Positions 14,556-24,871 of a stretch of 41,657 nt of DNA are shown here, in pieces; the first letter of the stretch is position 1, and every line of letters starts with the position of its first letter. The stretch covers positions 1 to 41,657 of the forward strand of contig JAJFID010000397.1 in the NCBI GenBank assembly GCA_021775325.1, given 5' to 3'. This DNA is from Rhodospirillales bacterium. Its GTDB lineage: Bacteria; Pseudomonadota; Alphaproteobacteria; Rhodospirillales; Casp-alpha2. A program made the translations under genes and the position numbers. Below the pieces are notes generated by a model. The model saw only the letters and a program-made list of their open reading frames with translations, was not told the DNA's origin and made no database searches.

Positions 14556-15535
14556 TTGTCTGATGCACCATCCCAGGGGCCAGCGTCCGATGAGGGGCCA
14601 CTATTCTTGCCAAAGGCATCCTTGGCAATCTCGGCGATACCCGCCAGTGATCCCAGCATGGATGTGGCCTCCATGGGCACAATCAGGAGCTTCTGATTGC
14701 GCGACGTGGCGATCTGTCCGAAGGCCTCGACATATTTCTGGGCAATGAAGTAGTTCACGGCCTGCACGTTACCTTTGTCGATAGCGTCGGACACCATTGT
14801 TGTGACTTTTGCTTCCGCCTCACCTTCGCGTTCACGGGCCTCGGCATCGCGGTAGGCAGCCTCGCGGCGACCTTCGGCTTCCAGAATTGCGCCCTGTTTT
14901 TCACCCTCGGCCTTGAGGATTTCGGCCTGACGGAAGCCCTCGGCTTCCAGAATGTTGGCACGCTTGTCCCGCTCGGCCTTCATCTGCCGGGCCATGGATT
15001 CCACCAGATCGCGCGGCGGCGAAATGTCCTTGATCTCGATGCGCGTGACCTTGACGCCCCACGGGTTGGTGGCTTCATCCACCACCGTCAGCAACCGGTT
15101 ATTGATCTGGTCGCGCTGGGACAGCAATTCGTCCAGATCCATGGAGCCCATGACCGTTCGGATATTGGTCATGGTCAGGTTCAGCGTGGCGTTTTCCAGA
15201 TTGTTGACCTCATAGGCCGATCCGGCAGCGTCCAGGACCTGAAAGAATACCACACCATCCACGGTGACCATGGCATTGTCCTTGGTGATGATTTCCTGAG
15301 ACGGCACGTCCATGACGCGTTCGCGCATGTTGACCTCGTAGGCCACACGGTCAACGTAGGGGATGATCAGATGCAGGCCCGGTTTCAGGGTATTGATGTA
15401 TTTGCCGAAGCGCTCAACCGGAAACTCCATGCCCTGGGGCACGATCTTGACGCCCTTGAATACAGTTGTGATAGCAAGGCCGACAATGACAATAAAAAAT
15501 ATGGCTGAGGCATCAATGCCTGTAAAAAAGTCCAT
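14552..15535 (-). CDS. qmcA: SPFH/Band 7 protein, QmcA (paraslipin-like)
   Basis: This is an inner-membrane stomatin/paraslipin-type protein, 327 residues, that oligomerises to scaffold membrane domains and modulates proteolysis. One N-terminal membrane helix (FFIVIVGLAITTVFKGVKIV) precedes the SPFH domain (PQGMEFPVERFGKY through VTRIEIKDISPP). A long Glu/Ala/Arg coiled coil (about 185-240, EAEGFRQAEILKAEGE) and a hydrophobic C-terminal patch follow. It forms an operon with nfeD. Confidence 0.93.
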   Translation of the reverse strand: MDFFTGIDASAIFFIVIVGLAITTVFKGVKIVPQGMEFPVERFGKYINTLKPGLHLIIPYVDRVAYEVNMRERVMDVPSQEIITKDNAMVTVDGVVFFQVLDAAGSAYEVNNLENATLNLTMTNIRTVMGSMDLDELLSQRDQINNRLLTVVDEATNPWGVKVTRIEIKDISPPRDLVESMARQMKAERDKRANILEAEGFRQAEILKAEGEKQGAILEAEGRREAAYRDAEAREREGEAEAKVTTMVSDAIDKGNVQAVNYFIAQKYVEAFGQIATSRNQKLLIVPMEATSMLGSLAGIAEIAKDAFGKNSGPSSDAGPWDGASDK

Positions 15536-15626
15536 AAAACGATCTCCTACCCACCTGTTTGGTTACACTGTTTAACACAATGATATAGTCAGCCGCCGGC
15601 ACCGTTGCAATCGGTGGGCACCCGGA

Positions 15627-16787
15627 TCAGTTGATAACCCGCCCCGGTTCTACAGGTTCCGGCAGGGGCAGATCTTCTACCGGCGACGAGTCATCACCCA
15701 GTTGAACAGCTTCGATCTTTTCACCACGGGACATGATCTTCCGTGTGGAAATTTCGATTTCGGCGATGTCTTTTTCCGTATGGCCGAAATGAGTCCGCAA
15801 CTTGCCGACGCGTTCATCCAGCCGCCCGACGTCCTTGGTCAGCTCCTGCACTTCTTTCTGAATCACGCCCGCCTGTTCTTTCATGCGCGCGTCTCTCAGA
15901 ATCGCCCGCACTGTGTTCAGTGTCGCCATGAGAGTCGTTGGCGATACGATCCAGACTTTGCGACGATAGCTCTCGGCAATGACGCCATGGAGTTTCGGGT
16001 TGGCGTGCAACTCCGCATAGATGGCTTCGCTGGGCAAAAACATGATCGCTGATTCAGCCGTTTCATTGGGGATAATGTATTTATCTGCGATATCCTTGAC
16101 GTGCTTCGTAACATCGGCAGAAAAGGCTCTTTCAGCCTGCAGTTTGGTATGATCATCGCCAGCGGCCTGCAAAGCCTTGTAGGATTCCATAGGGTATTTT
16201 GCATCAATCGCAATAGGGCCGGGCGGTAGCGGCAATAACAACAGGCAATCCACACGTTTGTTGTTGGACAGCGTAACCTGGGTCTCATAGGCACTCGGCG
16301 GTAAAATGTCGGATACCAGATCAATCAACTGGAATTCACCGAATGCACCACGGGCCTGTTTGTTGGACAGGATGTCCTGCAGGCCGACCATCTGCTGGGA
16401 CAGATCGGTGATGTTTTTCTGGGCAGCATCGATAACGGCAAGCCGTTCCTGCAGAATGTTCAAAGATTCACCTGTCTTCTGTGTCTGCTGTGCCATGCCG
16501 TCGCCGAGCCGTTGATGAAGGGACTCCAGCCGCTGGTTGAGGTCATTCTGAGTCTGCTGTAACCGGTCGGCCAGCACGGACTGGTTGGTGCCCAGCTTTT
16601 CACTGAGCACGGCGTGTTCGGTGCTGATCCGGTCTGTGGTCTCCTGCATGCGGATCAGCGCACCGGTGAGAGCCAGATCGTCCTCCCGCCGCCGCCGACC
16701 GCTCATGATAACAATCACCGCCAGTACGACAACTGCGCAGGCGATGCCTGCAGCCAAAAACATTTCCTGATCCGTCAACATAGGCAT
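15627..16787 (-). CDS. rmuC: DNA recombination protein RmuC
   Basis: RmuC limits recombination between inverted repeats and is a predicted nuclease. The start at 16787 (MPMLTDQEMF) was chosen because it gives one N-terminal membrane helix (about 9-29) directly before the coiled coil (about 40-130). The longer open frame runs into the divergent gene. The RmuC domain follows, with ARGAFGEFQLIDLVSDILP, LPLPPGPIAIDAKYPMESY and WIVSPTTLMATLNTVRAILRD, all diagnostic. The length (386 aa) is normal. It is divergent from the DUF4139 gene. Confidence 0.93.
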   Translation of the reverse strand: MPMLTDQEMFLAAGIACAVVVLAVIVIMSGRRRREDDLALTGALIRMQETTDRISTEHAVLSEKLGTNQSVLADRLQQTQNDLNQRLESLHQRLGDGMAQQTQKTGESLNILQERLAVIDAAQKNITDLSQQMVGLQDILSNKQARGAFGEFQLIDLVSDILPPSAYETQVTLSNNKRVDCLLLLPLPPGPIAIDAKYPMESYKALQAAGDDHTKLQAERAFSADVTKHVKDIADKYIIPNETAESAIMFLPSEAIYAELHANPKLHGVIAESYRRKVWIVSPTTLMATLNTVRAILRDARMKEQAGVIQKEVQELTKDVGRLDERVGKLRTHFGHTEKDIAEIEISTRKIMSRGEKIEAVQLGDDSSPVEDLPLPEPVEPGRVIN

Positions 16788-16875
16788 TTGTACCACTGTC
16801 GTACCGGTACTTGCACGCGTGTGGGGAAACGCGCACAATTTGGCGGTTTTTATGGCGAGTGGAGTGACAACAACA

Positions 16876-18303
16876 ATGAAACACGTGCGAATCGGCGGTC
16901 TGGTTTTGATGGGTCTCTTGATCTGCGCCGGACCAGTGGCAACTCTGGCCGATGATACGACCATCGTTGCCGGTATGGATCAGCGTACCGGTCTCAATCT
17001 GACTGTATATCAGAACGGTCTGGCGCTGGTGGACGAGGTCCGGCATGTGACAACCCATCAGGAAACCGAAAAGCTGGTCATTTCCGGTATCAGCCCCCGT
17101 CTGATACCGGGCTCCGCTCAATTAACCGGGGCCGGGCTATCTATCCGGGCGCTGGACTACAGGCTCAGCGGTCTGTCACCCCGTGCGCTGCTTGCCAGAT
17201 CCGTCGGCAGACAGGTGGGAATCATCAAGACGCACCCCACCACCGGCGAAGAATCCATCATTCCTGCACAGGTACTGAGTGTGGCCGAGGGCGTGGTGCT
17301 TCGCATCGATGGCCGTTTTGAGACAGGCATACCGGGTCGTCTGGTGTTTGATGACATCCCCGCTGATCTTGAATACAGCCCCGCCGTGGTCGCCATGATA
17401 AACGCTGGCGAATCCCATGACGGCGACATCGGGTTCCAGTATCTCAGTGACGGCCTGGGCTGGCGCGCCGATCACACCGTAAACGTCCATGAAACGGCGA
17501 CGGGATTGACGCTGGATCTGGAAAGCTGGGCCAGTGTCGAGAATAACACCGGGGTCAGTTTTGATCAGGCGTCCCTCGCGCTGGTGGCCGGTAGTGTGAA
17601 CCGAACTTCCCAGCCGCAACCACAGCTTCGTATGGAAACCATGTCCATGGCCATGGCGGATGCACCGGGCGGCAACCAGCCGTCCCGTGAGGCTTTGGGT
17701 GATTTCCATCTCTATGCCGTGCCGGGCACCTTCGATCTCACGAGCCCCGGGAACATTCAGGTATTGCTTGGTACTCAGACGGGCCTGGCAGCCGAAAAAC
17801 AGTATGTACTGAACGGCAACGGTCAGGCGTTTTATGGTCGTGTTGCAACAGACCAGCAGCCTCTCGAACGCGCCGACATCCGTTACCGTTTTACCAACGA
17901 AGGCTCTGAGCCTCTGGCTGGCGGCACCGCGCGTCTCTATGGTGTTGACAGTCAGGGCATCAAACGTTTTCTGGGTGAGGCACACTTGTCGTCGTCGGCA
18001 ACTGGTGATCAGATCGTCATTGGCACCGGTAAAGCGTTTGATCTCAGCGCCAGTCGAAAGCAACTCGGCTTTGAGCGGCGCGGTGCCAATAACAACGTTT
18101 TCGAGACCAGCCACGAACTCATTCTACGCAATGCCAGCCCGCGCGATGCAACAATGGAGGTACGGGAACAGGTTGTCGGCGACTGGGAAATTCTGGAAAC
18201 CAGTCATGCGAACGCGCGGGATGGCATGACAGCCGTGTGGAAAATTGATATTCCGGCATCCGGCGAAGTTGTTCTGCGGTATCGAATCCGGATTCAGCGT
18301 TGA
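16876..18303 (+). CDS. Secreted DUF4139-domain protein
   Basis: This 475-residue protein starts with a signal peptide (MKHVRIGGLVLMGLLICAGP, cleavage near ATLA-DD). It belongs to the DUF4139 group: an all-beta protein with NLTVYQNGLALVDEVR at the beginning, a repeated beta-sandwich centre, and a C-terminal domain ending in WKIDIPASGEVVLRYRIRI. The best-known relatives are bacterial MuiA-type proteins of unclear function. The ATG at 16876 was chosen for the signal peptide and a GGAG 11 nt upstream. It probably acts in the periplasm. Confidence 0.75.
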   Translation: MKHVRIGGLVLMGLLICAGPVATLADDTTIVAGMDQRTGLNLTVYQNGLALVDEVRHVTTHQETEKLVISGISPRLIPGSAQLTGAGLSIRALDYRLSGLSPRALLARSVGRQVGIIKTHPTTGEESIIPAQVLSVAEGVVLRIDGRFETGIPGRLVFDDIPADLEYSPAVVAMINAGESHDGDIGFQYLSDGLGWRADHTVNVHETATGLTLDLESWASVENNTGVSFDQASLALVAGSVNRTSQPQPQLRMETMSMAMADAPGGNQPSREALGDFHLYAVPGTFDLTSPGNIQVLLGTQTGLAAEKQYVLNGNGQAFYGRVATDQQPLERADIRYRFTNEGSEPLAGGTARLYGVDSQGIKRFLGEAHLSSSATGDQIVIGTGKAFDLSASRKQLGFERRGANNNVFETSHELILRNASPRDATMEVREQVVGDWEILETSHANARDGMTAVWKIDIPASGEVVLRYRIRIQR

Positions 18304-18392
18304 CCCATGCACGACAGGCAGGCCTTGACCTTGGGCGGTCTACGCAATATGTGGATGACATCTGGATACACAGTCTGGTTGAGAAGTGAGCC

Positions 18393-18917
18393 GTGGCGAG
18401 ATTACCAATCATAGTTGCACCTGATCCGCGCCTGAAGGGTACGGCCGAGGCGGTCCATACGGTGGATGATGACGTGCGCAAACTCATGGATGACATGCTG
18501 GAAACCATGTACGACGCCAACGGTATAGGTCTGGCGGCACCGCAAGTGGGGGTTCAGAAACGGGTCATCGTCGCAGACGTGGCCCGTCAGGGCGAGGATT
18601 CGGCACCCATGGCCATGGCCAACCCGGAAGTTGTCTGGGAATCAGACGATATTTCTGTACACGAGGAAGGCTGTCTCTCACTGCCCGAATATTTTGCCGA
18701 GGTCGAGCGACCCGATCAGGTTCGCGTCCGGTATCTCGACCGGGACAACAAGTCCTGTGAGATCGAGGCCGATGATCTGCTGGCGACCTGTATCCAGCAC
18801 GAGATTGATCACCTGGACGGAATCCTGTTTGTGGATCATGTATCATCGCTGAAGCGAAACATGATCCTGCGCAAGCTGACCAAGGCAAAACGCCAGGGTG
18901 TTCTCGAAACCGCCTGA
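18393..18917 (+). CDS. def: Peptide deformylase
   Basis: This enzyme removes the N-formyl group from nascent proteins. All three motifs are present: GIGLAAPQVG (44-53), EGCLSLPEY (92-100, metal-binding Cys94) and QHEIDHLDG (135-143, metal-binding His136 and His140). The length is 174 aa with a GTG start. It is followed 24 bp later by fmt; the two enzymes act at opposite ends of the formyl-methionine cycle. Confidence 0.97.
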   Translation: MARLPIIVAPDPRLKGTAEAVHTVDDDVRKLMDDMLETMYDANGIGLAAPQVGVQKRVIVADVARQGEDSAPMAMANPEVVWESDDISVHEEGCLSLPEYFAEVERPDQVRVRYLDRDNKSCEIEADDLLATCIQHEIDHLDGILFVDHVSSLKRNMILRKLTKAKRQGVLETA

Positions 18918-18941
18918 CCGGGTGAGAAGCAGGAGGGTCTG

Positions 18942-19871
18942 TTGCGCATTGCCTTTATGGGAAGTCCGGACTTCGCGGTATCAACGCTGAACGCGATCAT
19001 CAGTGCCGGGCACGATGTGGTTTGCGTTTATGCCCAGCCGCCGCGTCCGGCGGGGCGCGGGCAGAAGGAACAACCCTGTCCCGTTCACGCAGCAGCCCTC
19101 GAACTGGGTCTGATGGTGCGAACGCCGCAGGACATGCGGGCCGTGGGCGCTATCACCGAATTTGCCGCGCTTGATCTGGATCTGGCTGTTGTTGTTGCGT
19201 ATGGCCAGATTTTACCGGCTGCTATCCTCGACGCGCCCGGATACGGATGCATCAATGTACACGCGTCACTGCTGCCGCGCTGGCGGGGCGCTGCTCCCAT
19301 ACAACGGGCCATTCAGGCGGGCGATGCAGAAAGCGGCGTGTCGATCATGCAGATGGATGTAGGCCTGGACACCGGCCCTGTGTATATGACCCGGCGCATC
19401 CCGCTGGACGCCGCGACCACAGGTGGCAGCCTGCACGATCAACTGGCGATCATGGGTGCCAGTGCGTGCCTTGAAGTCCTCGCCGGAATCCAACATGGCA
19501 GCGTGACGCCGGTTCCGCAGCCAGACGATGGCGTCACATACGCCAGCAAGATTGACCGCGACGAGGCGCGACTGGACTGGAAGCTGGATGCCGCCTTTCT
19601 GGAGCGTTCTGTGCGGGCGTTCGACCCCTGGCCCCGTACATGGTTCGATCATGAAGGCGAGCGCATCAAGGTTCTGTCGGCACGCGTGGATCACGATGCC
19701 TCTGATTCTGGTGCGACTCCGGGCCGTGTACTGGACAACCGTCCTGCTGTTGCATGTGGCGACGGCGTTCTGGTTCTGGAATCACTGCAGCGTCCCGGAA
19801 AGAAACCGCAGGATGCATCAGACTTCATGCGCGGATATGATTTGAAGACTGGTATCGTACTGACAAGCTAG
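18942..19871 (+). CDS. fmt: Methionyl-tRNA formyltransferase
   Basis: Fmt formylates initiator Met-tRNA using 10-formyltetrahydrofolate. It is a 309-residue protein. The catalytic domain is marked by MGSPDFAVSTL, the folate-binding SLLPRWRGAAPIQRAI and MQMDVGLDTGPV. The C-terminal tRNA-binding OB domain (from about 205) is complete. It starts at TTG with a strong AGGAGGG ribosome site. Its TAG overlaps the stop of the convergent downstream gene (shared CTAG). Confidence 0.97.
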   Translation: MRIAFMGSPDFAVSTLNAIISAGHDVVCVYAQPPRPAGRGQKEQPCPVHAAALELGLMVRTPQDMRAVGAITEFAALDLDLAVVVAYGQILPAAILDAPGYGCINVHASLLPRWRGAAPIQRAIQAGDAESGVSIMQMDVGLDTGPVYMTRRIPLDAATTGGSLHDQLAIMGASACLEVLAGIQHGSVTPVPQPDDGVTYASKIDRDEARLDWKLDAAFLERSVRAFDPWPRTWFDHEGERIKVLSARVDHDASDSGATPGRVLDNRPAVACGDGVLVLESLQRPGKKPQDASDFMRGYDLKTGIVLTS

Positions 19872-20905
19872 CGGATGGCTTCCAGTTTTGGCGCAGACCG
19901 TTCCAGTTTGAGCATTTTGCCCATGCCCTGTTTGAAATCCGATTGCACGAACTCACCGCGTTTGGAAGGGCTGCCGATTGAAGCAGTTGGAAATGCCGAG
20001 TCCCAAGCATGCATTTTAACCCACAGGGCACACAAAACGCCGCCATTTACTTTGTGAAAACTGCGAATCAGTTTAGAGACTTCCTTGAAGCGTTCGGCGG
20101 AAATATCCTGCCACATGGAATGGGATGAACGGTCGAAGGACTCGAATCGTCCGGTAACCCCGGCCATGACTTCGTTTACCACAGCCTCAACTTCGCGGGT
20201 TGTGGCGATAAATGACAGGTCTTCCTTGAACTGGAAACCCTGGCGAAGTTCACGCAGGGCATCAAGAAATGCGGTAATGATCGGTTCAATCGTATCCAGG
20301 CATTGCCGGTAGTAACTGAGTGACATGAAAATATCACCGTAGTCCTCCAGAAAGTCAGGCACGGCCTCGGGTCGGATGTTGAGCTTTTCTGCCATCTGTT
20401 TCAGGCGCGCCAAGGCGTCTGCAACATCCGGTGACCGGAACAGGGCCAGCACATCTTCGAAGCTGGAAATATTGTCGGCACCCGCGTCACCGTAGATCTG
20501 TTTGATCAGCGGATGAGTAAACATGGTCATGTAGGTGGTCAGTTCGCTTTTTTTCGCATCCGAGAGTTGAAGCGTACTGACGTCGGCTATGTCGATTTCA
20601 AGTTCACGTAATGCCAGCCGCAGACTGTAAACGTCGTAACTGGGCAGCAGCACCAGTCTTTTCATGATCCGGTAATCAGGGTGTTCTTCCGTTTCATCCC
20701 AGCCAAACTGACCCGGCAGATCACCAATAGCCAGTTGACCACTGCCGGTGTCCTCGTTCGAAAAAATCTCGATCATGGATTCCAGTTTCGAATTTTTCAC
20801 CAGGCGCGCACCCCTCAACGCTGGAGTCTGCAATGGCACCATTGAAAGCGGCATCACAAACAGCGAATCTCGGTCGTCCTGGCTAGATTGTATCGGATTC
20901 GTCAT
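19868..20905 (-). CDS. Conserved-looking hypothetical protein, 345 aa
   Basis: I cannot assign a family. The protein is soluble, has no signal peptide, and is predicted mostly helical from about residue 90 on (LRLALRELEIDIADVSTLQLSD, VLALFRSPDVADALARLKQMAEKL, FKEVSKLIRSFHKVNGGVLCALW). The first 60 residues (FVMPLSMVPLQTPALRGARLVKNSKLE) look like an extended docking segment. Its coding quality matches the neighbouring housekeeping genes, and its position between fmt and truA suggests an old resident. It is divergent from truA. Confidence 0.8.
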   Translation of the reverse strand: MTNPIQSSQDDRDSLFVMPLSMVPLQTPALRGARLVKNSKLESMIEIFSNEDTGSGQLAIGDLPGQFGWDETEEHPDYRIMKRLVLLPSYDVYSLRLALRELEIDIADVSTLQLSDAKKSELTTYMTMFTHPLIKQIYGDAGADNISSFEDVLALFRSPDVADALARLKQMAEKLNIRPEAVPDFLEDYGDIFMSLSYYRQCLDTIEPIITAFLDALRELRQGFQFKEDLSFIATTREVEAVVNEVMAGVTGRFESFDRSSHSMWQDISAERFKEVSKLIRSFHKVNGGVLCALWVKMHAWDSAFPTASIGSPSKRGEFVQSDFKQGMGKMLKLERSAPKLEAIR

Positions 20906-21072
20906 GGCAGCCTTCGTGCGTCAGAATCCCCCCCCACGACGGATTGTGACAAATGACACCCCTTCGGGTACCTCAATATGGTTCACATTAGTTAACGTGG
21001 GGTTTCACAGTCGTATTTTCAACAGGTTAAACAAAGGCTCGCTTACCATGACGTGTCGGGCTAAATAAAGGG

Positions 21073-21810
21073 ATGTCACGATATCGAATAAAAATCGAGT
21101 ATGACGGGTCAGCATTTGTTGGCTGGCAACGGCAGGACAACGGCCTTGCGGTTCAGCAGGTGCTTGAACAGGCCGTGCATGCATTCAGTGGTGAAGATAC
21201 GATTGTGTACGGTGCGGGTCGCACAGATGCAGGCGTTCACGCGCTGGCACAGATCGCGCATTTTGATCTGACGAAGCCGTTCACGGCCAACAAGATCAGG
21301 GAAGCCATGAATGCCCACGTACGCCCGCACCCGGTGGCTGTACTGGAGGTTGACGATGTGTCCGATGACTTTCATGCCCGGTTTTCGGCAACCGGCCGGT
21401 CCTATCGATATCGTATTCTCAACCGGCGGGCACCGGCGGCAATCGAGCGGGACAGGTGCTGGCACGTGGCGGTCAGGCTGGATGCTGACGCCATGCATGA
21501 CGCGGCGCAGGTGCTGGTGGGTGAGCATGATTTCACAGCCTTCCGGGCAACGGTCTGTCAGGCCAAAACACCTGTCAAAACCCTGAATGAAATCTCGGTT
21601 ACACGCGTGGGCGACGAAATTCATACCGATGTCAGCGCCCGGTCATTTCTGCATAATCAGGTCAGAATCATCATGGGTGCCCTGCGCAAGGTGGGCGAGG
21701 GGCGCTGGACAAAACAGGACCTGGCCGACGTGCTGGCATCACGTGACCGCACCCACACCGGACAGACCGCCCCGCCACAAGGCCTTTACTTGAGGGATAT
21801 TCGTTACTAA
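21073..21810 (+). CDS. truA: tRNA pseudouridine(38-40) synthase
   Basis: TruA converts uridines 38-40 of the tRNA anticodon arm to pseudouridine. It has 245 residues. The N-terminus IKIEYDGSAFVGWQRQDN and the catalytic GAGRTDAGVHA (Asp52) are diagnostic. FHARFSATGRSYRYRI and the C-terminal SFLHNQVRIIMG complete the domain. It is divergent from the unknown 345-aa gene across a 167-bp promoter gap. Confidence 0.97.
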   Translation: MSRYRIKIEYDGSAFVGWQRQDNGLAVQQVLEQAVHAFSGEDTIVYGAGRTDAGVHALAQIAHFDLTKPFTANKIREAMNAHVRPHPVAVLEVDDVSDDFHARFSATGRSYRYRILNRRAPAAIERDRCWHVAVRLDADAMHDAAQVLVGEHDFTAFRATVCQAKTPVKTLNEISVTRVGDEIHTDVSARSFLHNQVRIIMGALRKVGEGRWTKQDLADVLASRDRTHTGQTAPPQGLYLRDIRY

Positions 21811-21860
21811 CTCTGATACAGTAGTGGCTGATAGAAACAGCCATGTGCATGGAGGCACGG

Positions 21861-22226
21861 ATGAGCGACCAGGTACCAAAACCAATCGAGCTGAATCTGA
21901 CAGCTACCGACGCTGATGCCGGGCAGCAGTCAGGTGATCAGGGGCAACAGGCATATGGTGCGCCTCATGACGGGCAGAGCCGTTCGGAACATAAACCGGT
22001 CATGGGATGGATCGCTGCCACTTTCGGCGTTCTGGGTATCTTCACGTGGGGTGTTGTGTTCGTGCCGCTGGGTATCGTGTGTTCCATCATTGCCCTGTTC
22101 ATGGGTCAGGGCATGTGGGCGTTCATTGGGCTGGCGCTGTCCTTTGTCGGGTTGATGACATCGCCGGTCCTGCTGGGCATTCTGGGCCTTGCCGCGCTGG
22201 CCAGTTACTTCGGTATTCCCATCTAG
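21861..22226 (+). CDS. Small membrane protein with DUF4190-like hydrophobic hairpin
   Basis: This is a 121-residue protein. The first 45 residues are polar and Gln/Gly/Asp-rich. Two to three hydrophobic helices follow (WIAATFGVLGIFTWGVVFVPLGIVCSI, GMWAFIGLALSFVGLMTSPVLLGIL), reminiscent of DUF4190-type proteins. The ATG at 21861 follows GGAGG by five bases. Its role is unknown. It lies 50 bp after truA on the same strand and may be cotranscribed with it. Confidence 0.65.
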   Translation: MSDQVPKPIELNLTATDADAGQQSGDQGQQAYGAPHDGQSRSEHKPVMGWIAATFGVLGIFTWGVVFVPLGIVCSIIALFMGQGMWAFIGLALSFVGLMTSPVLLGILGLAALASYFGIPI

Positions 22227-22238
22227 AGCAAAACCGGA

Positions 22239-22256
22239 GCGAATGGACGCATTCGC
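22239..22256. terminator. Hairpin between convergent genes
   Basis: The 7-bp stem GCGAATG/CATTCGC with loop GACG lies 13 bp after the stop of the small membrane protein gene and 24 bp from the stop of the convergent Yip1-like gene. It has no T-run. It may separate transcription from both directions. Confidence 0.4.
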
Positions 22257-22279
22257 AAACGTGGCTTTGCGTGTATGCA

Positions 22280-22843
22280 TCAACCGTAGAGGATGGTGCT
22301 GCTCCAGTGGTTGAGCACCGCACTGATCATTACGTCCAGAAAGATAATGGCAAACGCCAACAGTGGTCGGATGTCTAAAGCCACTTTCATGACGTACCCA
22401 CTGTAAAAGAGCAACAAAACCAGGACGATGAGGCTGATTGGCGTGTCATCTATAACACCCATTGATCCAAGCAACGCGACGGGCAGATAAATCACATTCT
22501 GTATGACCGACGCCCAGTTGTAGGCGACGATGCCCCGGATATAGTGTTGTTCCCGGTCCATGGCCCGGACAACCAGCGGCATGATCACGGGGAAGGCTGT
22601 CCAGGCGATGACGTAGGTGATCAACTCCACAACTATGATACGCCAGACGGCAACGTCGGCGGAGGATTCCATCCAGGAAGCACCCATGATGACCACGTAG
22701 AACGGAAACGACAGGACCGCGGCAAAAAACGAAAACCAGAACCCGGCCGGGGTAATGTCAAAATACGTCAGGCCTTCCGGATCCAGCCGGGCCAGCCGGT
22801 AGGCACCATACAGGGGGCGGCTTACAGCGTTCACAAGGCTCAT
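22280..22843 (-). CDS. Multi-pass membrane protein, Yip1-like
   Basis: This 187-residue protein has about five transmembrane segments. It starts with an amphipathic stretch ([25 protein letters not shown]), like many Yip1/DUF1282-type proteins; the assignment is by general layout only. The start overlaps the dapE stop by ATGA, so it is translationally coupled to lysine-pathway genes, although it has no evident part in that pathway. Confidence 0.6.
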   Translation of the reverse strand: MSLVNAVSRPLYGAYRLARLDPEGLTYFDITPAGFWFSFFAAVLSFPFYVVIMGASWMESSADVAVWRIIVVELITYVIAWTAFPVIMPLVVRAMDREQHYIRGIVAYNWASVIQNVIYLPVALLGSMGVIDDTPISLIVLVLLLFYSGYVMKVALDIRPLLAFAIIFLDVMISAVLNHWSSTILYG

Positions 22844-24000
22844 TGTTCTGAAATATCCAGAAAATCCCGAATCACATGCTCGTATACGTCGGTCAGTGCG
22901 TGAATATCGTCCACCATCACAAACTCATCGGTTTTGTGGGCTGTGTCGCTGATCATGCCAAATTCCACAACCGGGCAATAGTCCTTGATGAACCGGGCGT
23001 CGGATGTTCCGCCCGTTGTGCTCAGTTCCGGTTTTTGGCCGGTAATGCGTTCAACGGCTGCTTCCACCACTGAACTGAGCTGGCCCGGCGGTGACAGGAA
23101 CGATTCACCGGATACGCGGATGCTCAGATCATAATCGGCACCAACACTGTCCAGCCGCTCACGGATGATTTTGTCCACGCTGGCGCTGGAATGCAAATCA
23201 TTGAAGCGCACGTTGAACCCGGCCTGTGCATCGGAGGGAATGACGTTGGTGGTGTCGTTGCCGACATCCACAGTGGTCACGGTCAGGGTCGATGCCTGAA
23301 AATGGTCGCTGCCGCCATCCAGCGGTTCATCCATGAGCACAGACAGCATGCGCACCAGATGCGGAATGGGGTTATCGGCCATGTGCGGATAGGCGGCATG
23401 ACCCTGCGTGCCATGGACTATCAGGCGGCCATTCAGGCTGCCGCGTCGGCCGATCTTTGCCATCTCGCCCAGTTTGTGGGGGTTTGTAGGTTCGCCCACG
23501 ATGCAGCCGTCCAGGACTTCACCCATGTCGGTGATCCAGGGCAGGGCTCTTTTGGTGCCGTTGATGCTGACGCCTTCTTCGTCACCGGTGATGAGCAGGC
23601 TGATGGAGCCGTTCATGCTGCCTTTGTATTGCTCGGCAATTCGGGCGGCGGCCACAGCAAAACATGCGATAGCACACTTCATGTCGGTGGCACCACGACC
23701 ATAAAATCGACCGCCGCTGATCGTCGCGTCGAAGGGCGGGAACGTCCAAAGTGACTCATCGCCCGGTGGTACAACATCCGTGTGACCGGCAAAACACAGG
23801 TTCGGTGATCCTGCGCCGAGGCGGGCATACAGATTGTCTACAGGCGGCGTGTCATCGTCCTCGAATATCTTGCGGTGACACGCAAACCCGTGTTGCTCCA
23901 GAAATCCCTGCAGCACACCCAATGCCCCCGCGTCCACAGGTGTGATGCTCGGGCATTGGACAAGCGCCTGGCTCAGAGAAACGGGATCAAGCGTGCTCAT
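22840..24000 (-). CDS. dapE: Succinyl-diaminopimelate desuccinylase
   Basis: DapE hydrolyses N-succinyl-LL-diaminopimelate to LL-diaminopimelate in lysine and cell-wall precursor synthesis. The 386-residue M20 metallohydrolase has zinc ligands in [12 protein letters not shown] (His73) and GRGATDMK (Asp106), and the catalytic TGDEEG (Glu141-142). TGGTSDARF, specific to DapE, is near the C-terminal end. It stands 25 bp after dapD, the preceding enzyme of the succinylase branch. Confidence 0.96.
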   Translation of the reverse strand: MSTLDPVSLSQALVQCPSITPVDAGALGVLQGFLEQHGFACHRKIFEDDDTPPVDNLYARLGAGSPNLCFAGHTDVVPPGDESLWTFPPFDATISGGRFYGRGATDMKCAIACFAVAAARIAEQYKGSMNGSISLLITGDEEGVSINGTKRALPWITDMGEVLDGCIVGEPTNPHKLGEMAKIGRRGSLNGRLIVHGTQGHAAYPHMADNPIPHLVRMLSVLMDEPLDGGSDHFQASTLTVTTVDVGNDTTNVIPSDAQAGFNVRFNDLHSSASVDKIIRERLDSVGADYDLSIRVSGESFLSPPGQLSSVVEAAVERITGQKPELSTTGGTSDARFIKDYCPVVEFGMISDTAHKTDEFVMVDDIHALTDVYEHVIRDFLDISEQ

Positions 24001-24025
24001 ATGTGCCCCAAAACCTATCTATCTA

Positions 24026-24871
24026 TCAATCTCTCAACAGATCGTTGATGGAGGTTTTGGAGCGGGTCTGCTCATCCACCCGCTTGACGATAACGGCGCA
24101 ATAGAGACCGGGACCCGGGCTGCCATCCGGCAACGGCTTGCCGGGCATGGTGCCCGGGACAACGACGGAATAGGCGGGAACACGGCCATAAAAGACTTCT
24201 CCCGTCGCCCGATCGATAATTTTGGTGGAGGCACTGATATAAACGCCCATGGACAACACCGAGCCTTCCTCGACCACGACGCCTTCGACCACCTCGGAAC
24301 GGGCACCAATAAAGCAATTGTCTTCGATCACAACCGGACCGGCCTGCAGCGGTTCCAGCACGCCGCCAATGCCAACGCCGCCGGATAGATGACAGTTTTT
24401 GCCAATCTGCGCGCAGCTTCCCACTGTCACCCAGGTATCGACCATGGTGCCTGAATCAACATAGGCACCCAGATTGACGAAACTCGGCATCAGGATAACA
24501 CCGGGCGCGATATAGGCAGAGTGCCGCACCGTGCAATTGGGAACGGCCCTGAAACCTGCTTCGCGAAACCTGTTTTCGGACCAGCCAGCGAACTTGCTGG
24601 GTACCTTGTCCCACCAGATTGCGCCGCCCGCACCGCCTTCGATGGTTTCCATGTCATTCAGTCGGAACGACAGCAGGACGGCTTTCTTGAGCCACTGATT
24701 GACAGACCAGCCATCGGCGGATTTCTCAGCGACCCGCGCCTCGCCATTATCGAGAGACTGCAGGGCTGTGTTGACTGCATCGCGGATATCGCCCGTGGTA
24801 TGGATGGTGATGGAATCCCGATCTTCCCATGCGGATTCGATCGTTGTCTGAAGTTGTGCCATATCGCTCAT
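24026..24871 (-). CDS. dapD: Tetrahydrodipicolinate N-succinyltransferase
   Basis: DapD transfers succinyl from succinyl-CoA to tetrahydrodipicolinate, the first step of the succinylase branch of lysine synthesis. The 281-residue protein has an N-terminal helical domain. A left-handed beta-helix of hexapeptide repeats runs from about residue 115 ([53 protein letters not shown]). It is the first gene of the dapD-dapE-membrane protein operon. Confidence 0.96.
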   Translation of the reverse strand: MSDMAQLQTTIESAWEDRDSITIHTTGDIRDAVNTALQSLDNGEARVAEKSADGWSVNQWLKKAVLLSFRLNDMETIEGGAGGAIWWDKVPSKFAGWSENRFREAGFRAVPNCTVRHSAYIAPGVILMPSFVNLGAYVDSGTMVDTWVTVGSCAQIGKNCHLSGGVGIGGVLEPLQAGPVVIEDNCFIGARSEVVEGVVVEEGSVLSMGVYISASTKIIDRATGEVFYGRVPAYSVVVPGTMPGKPLPDGSPGPGLYCAVIVKRVDEQTRSKTSINDLLRD

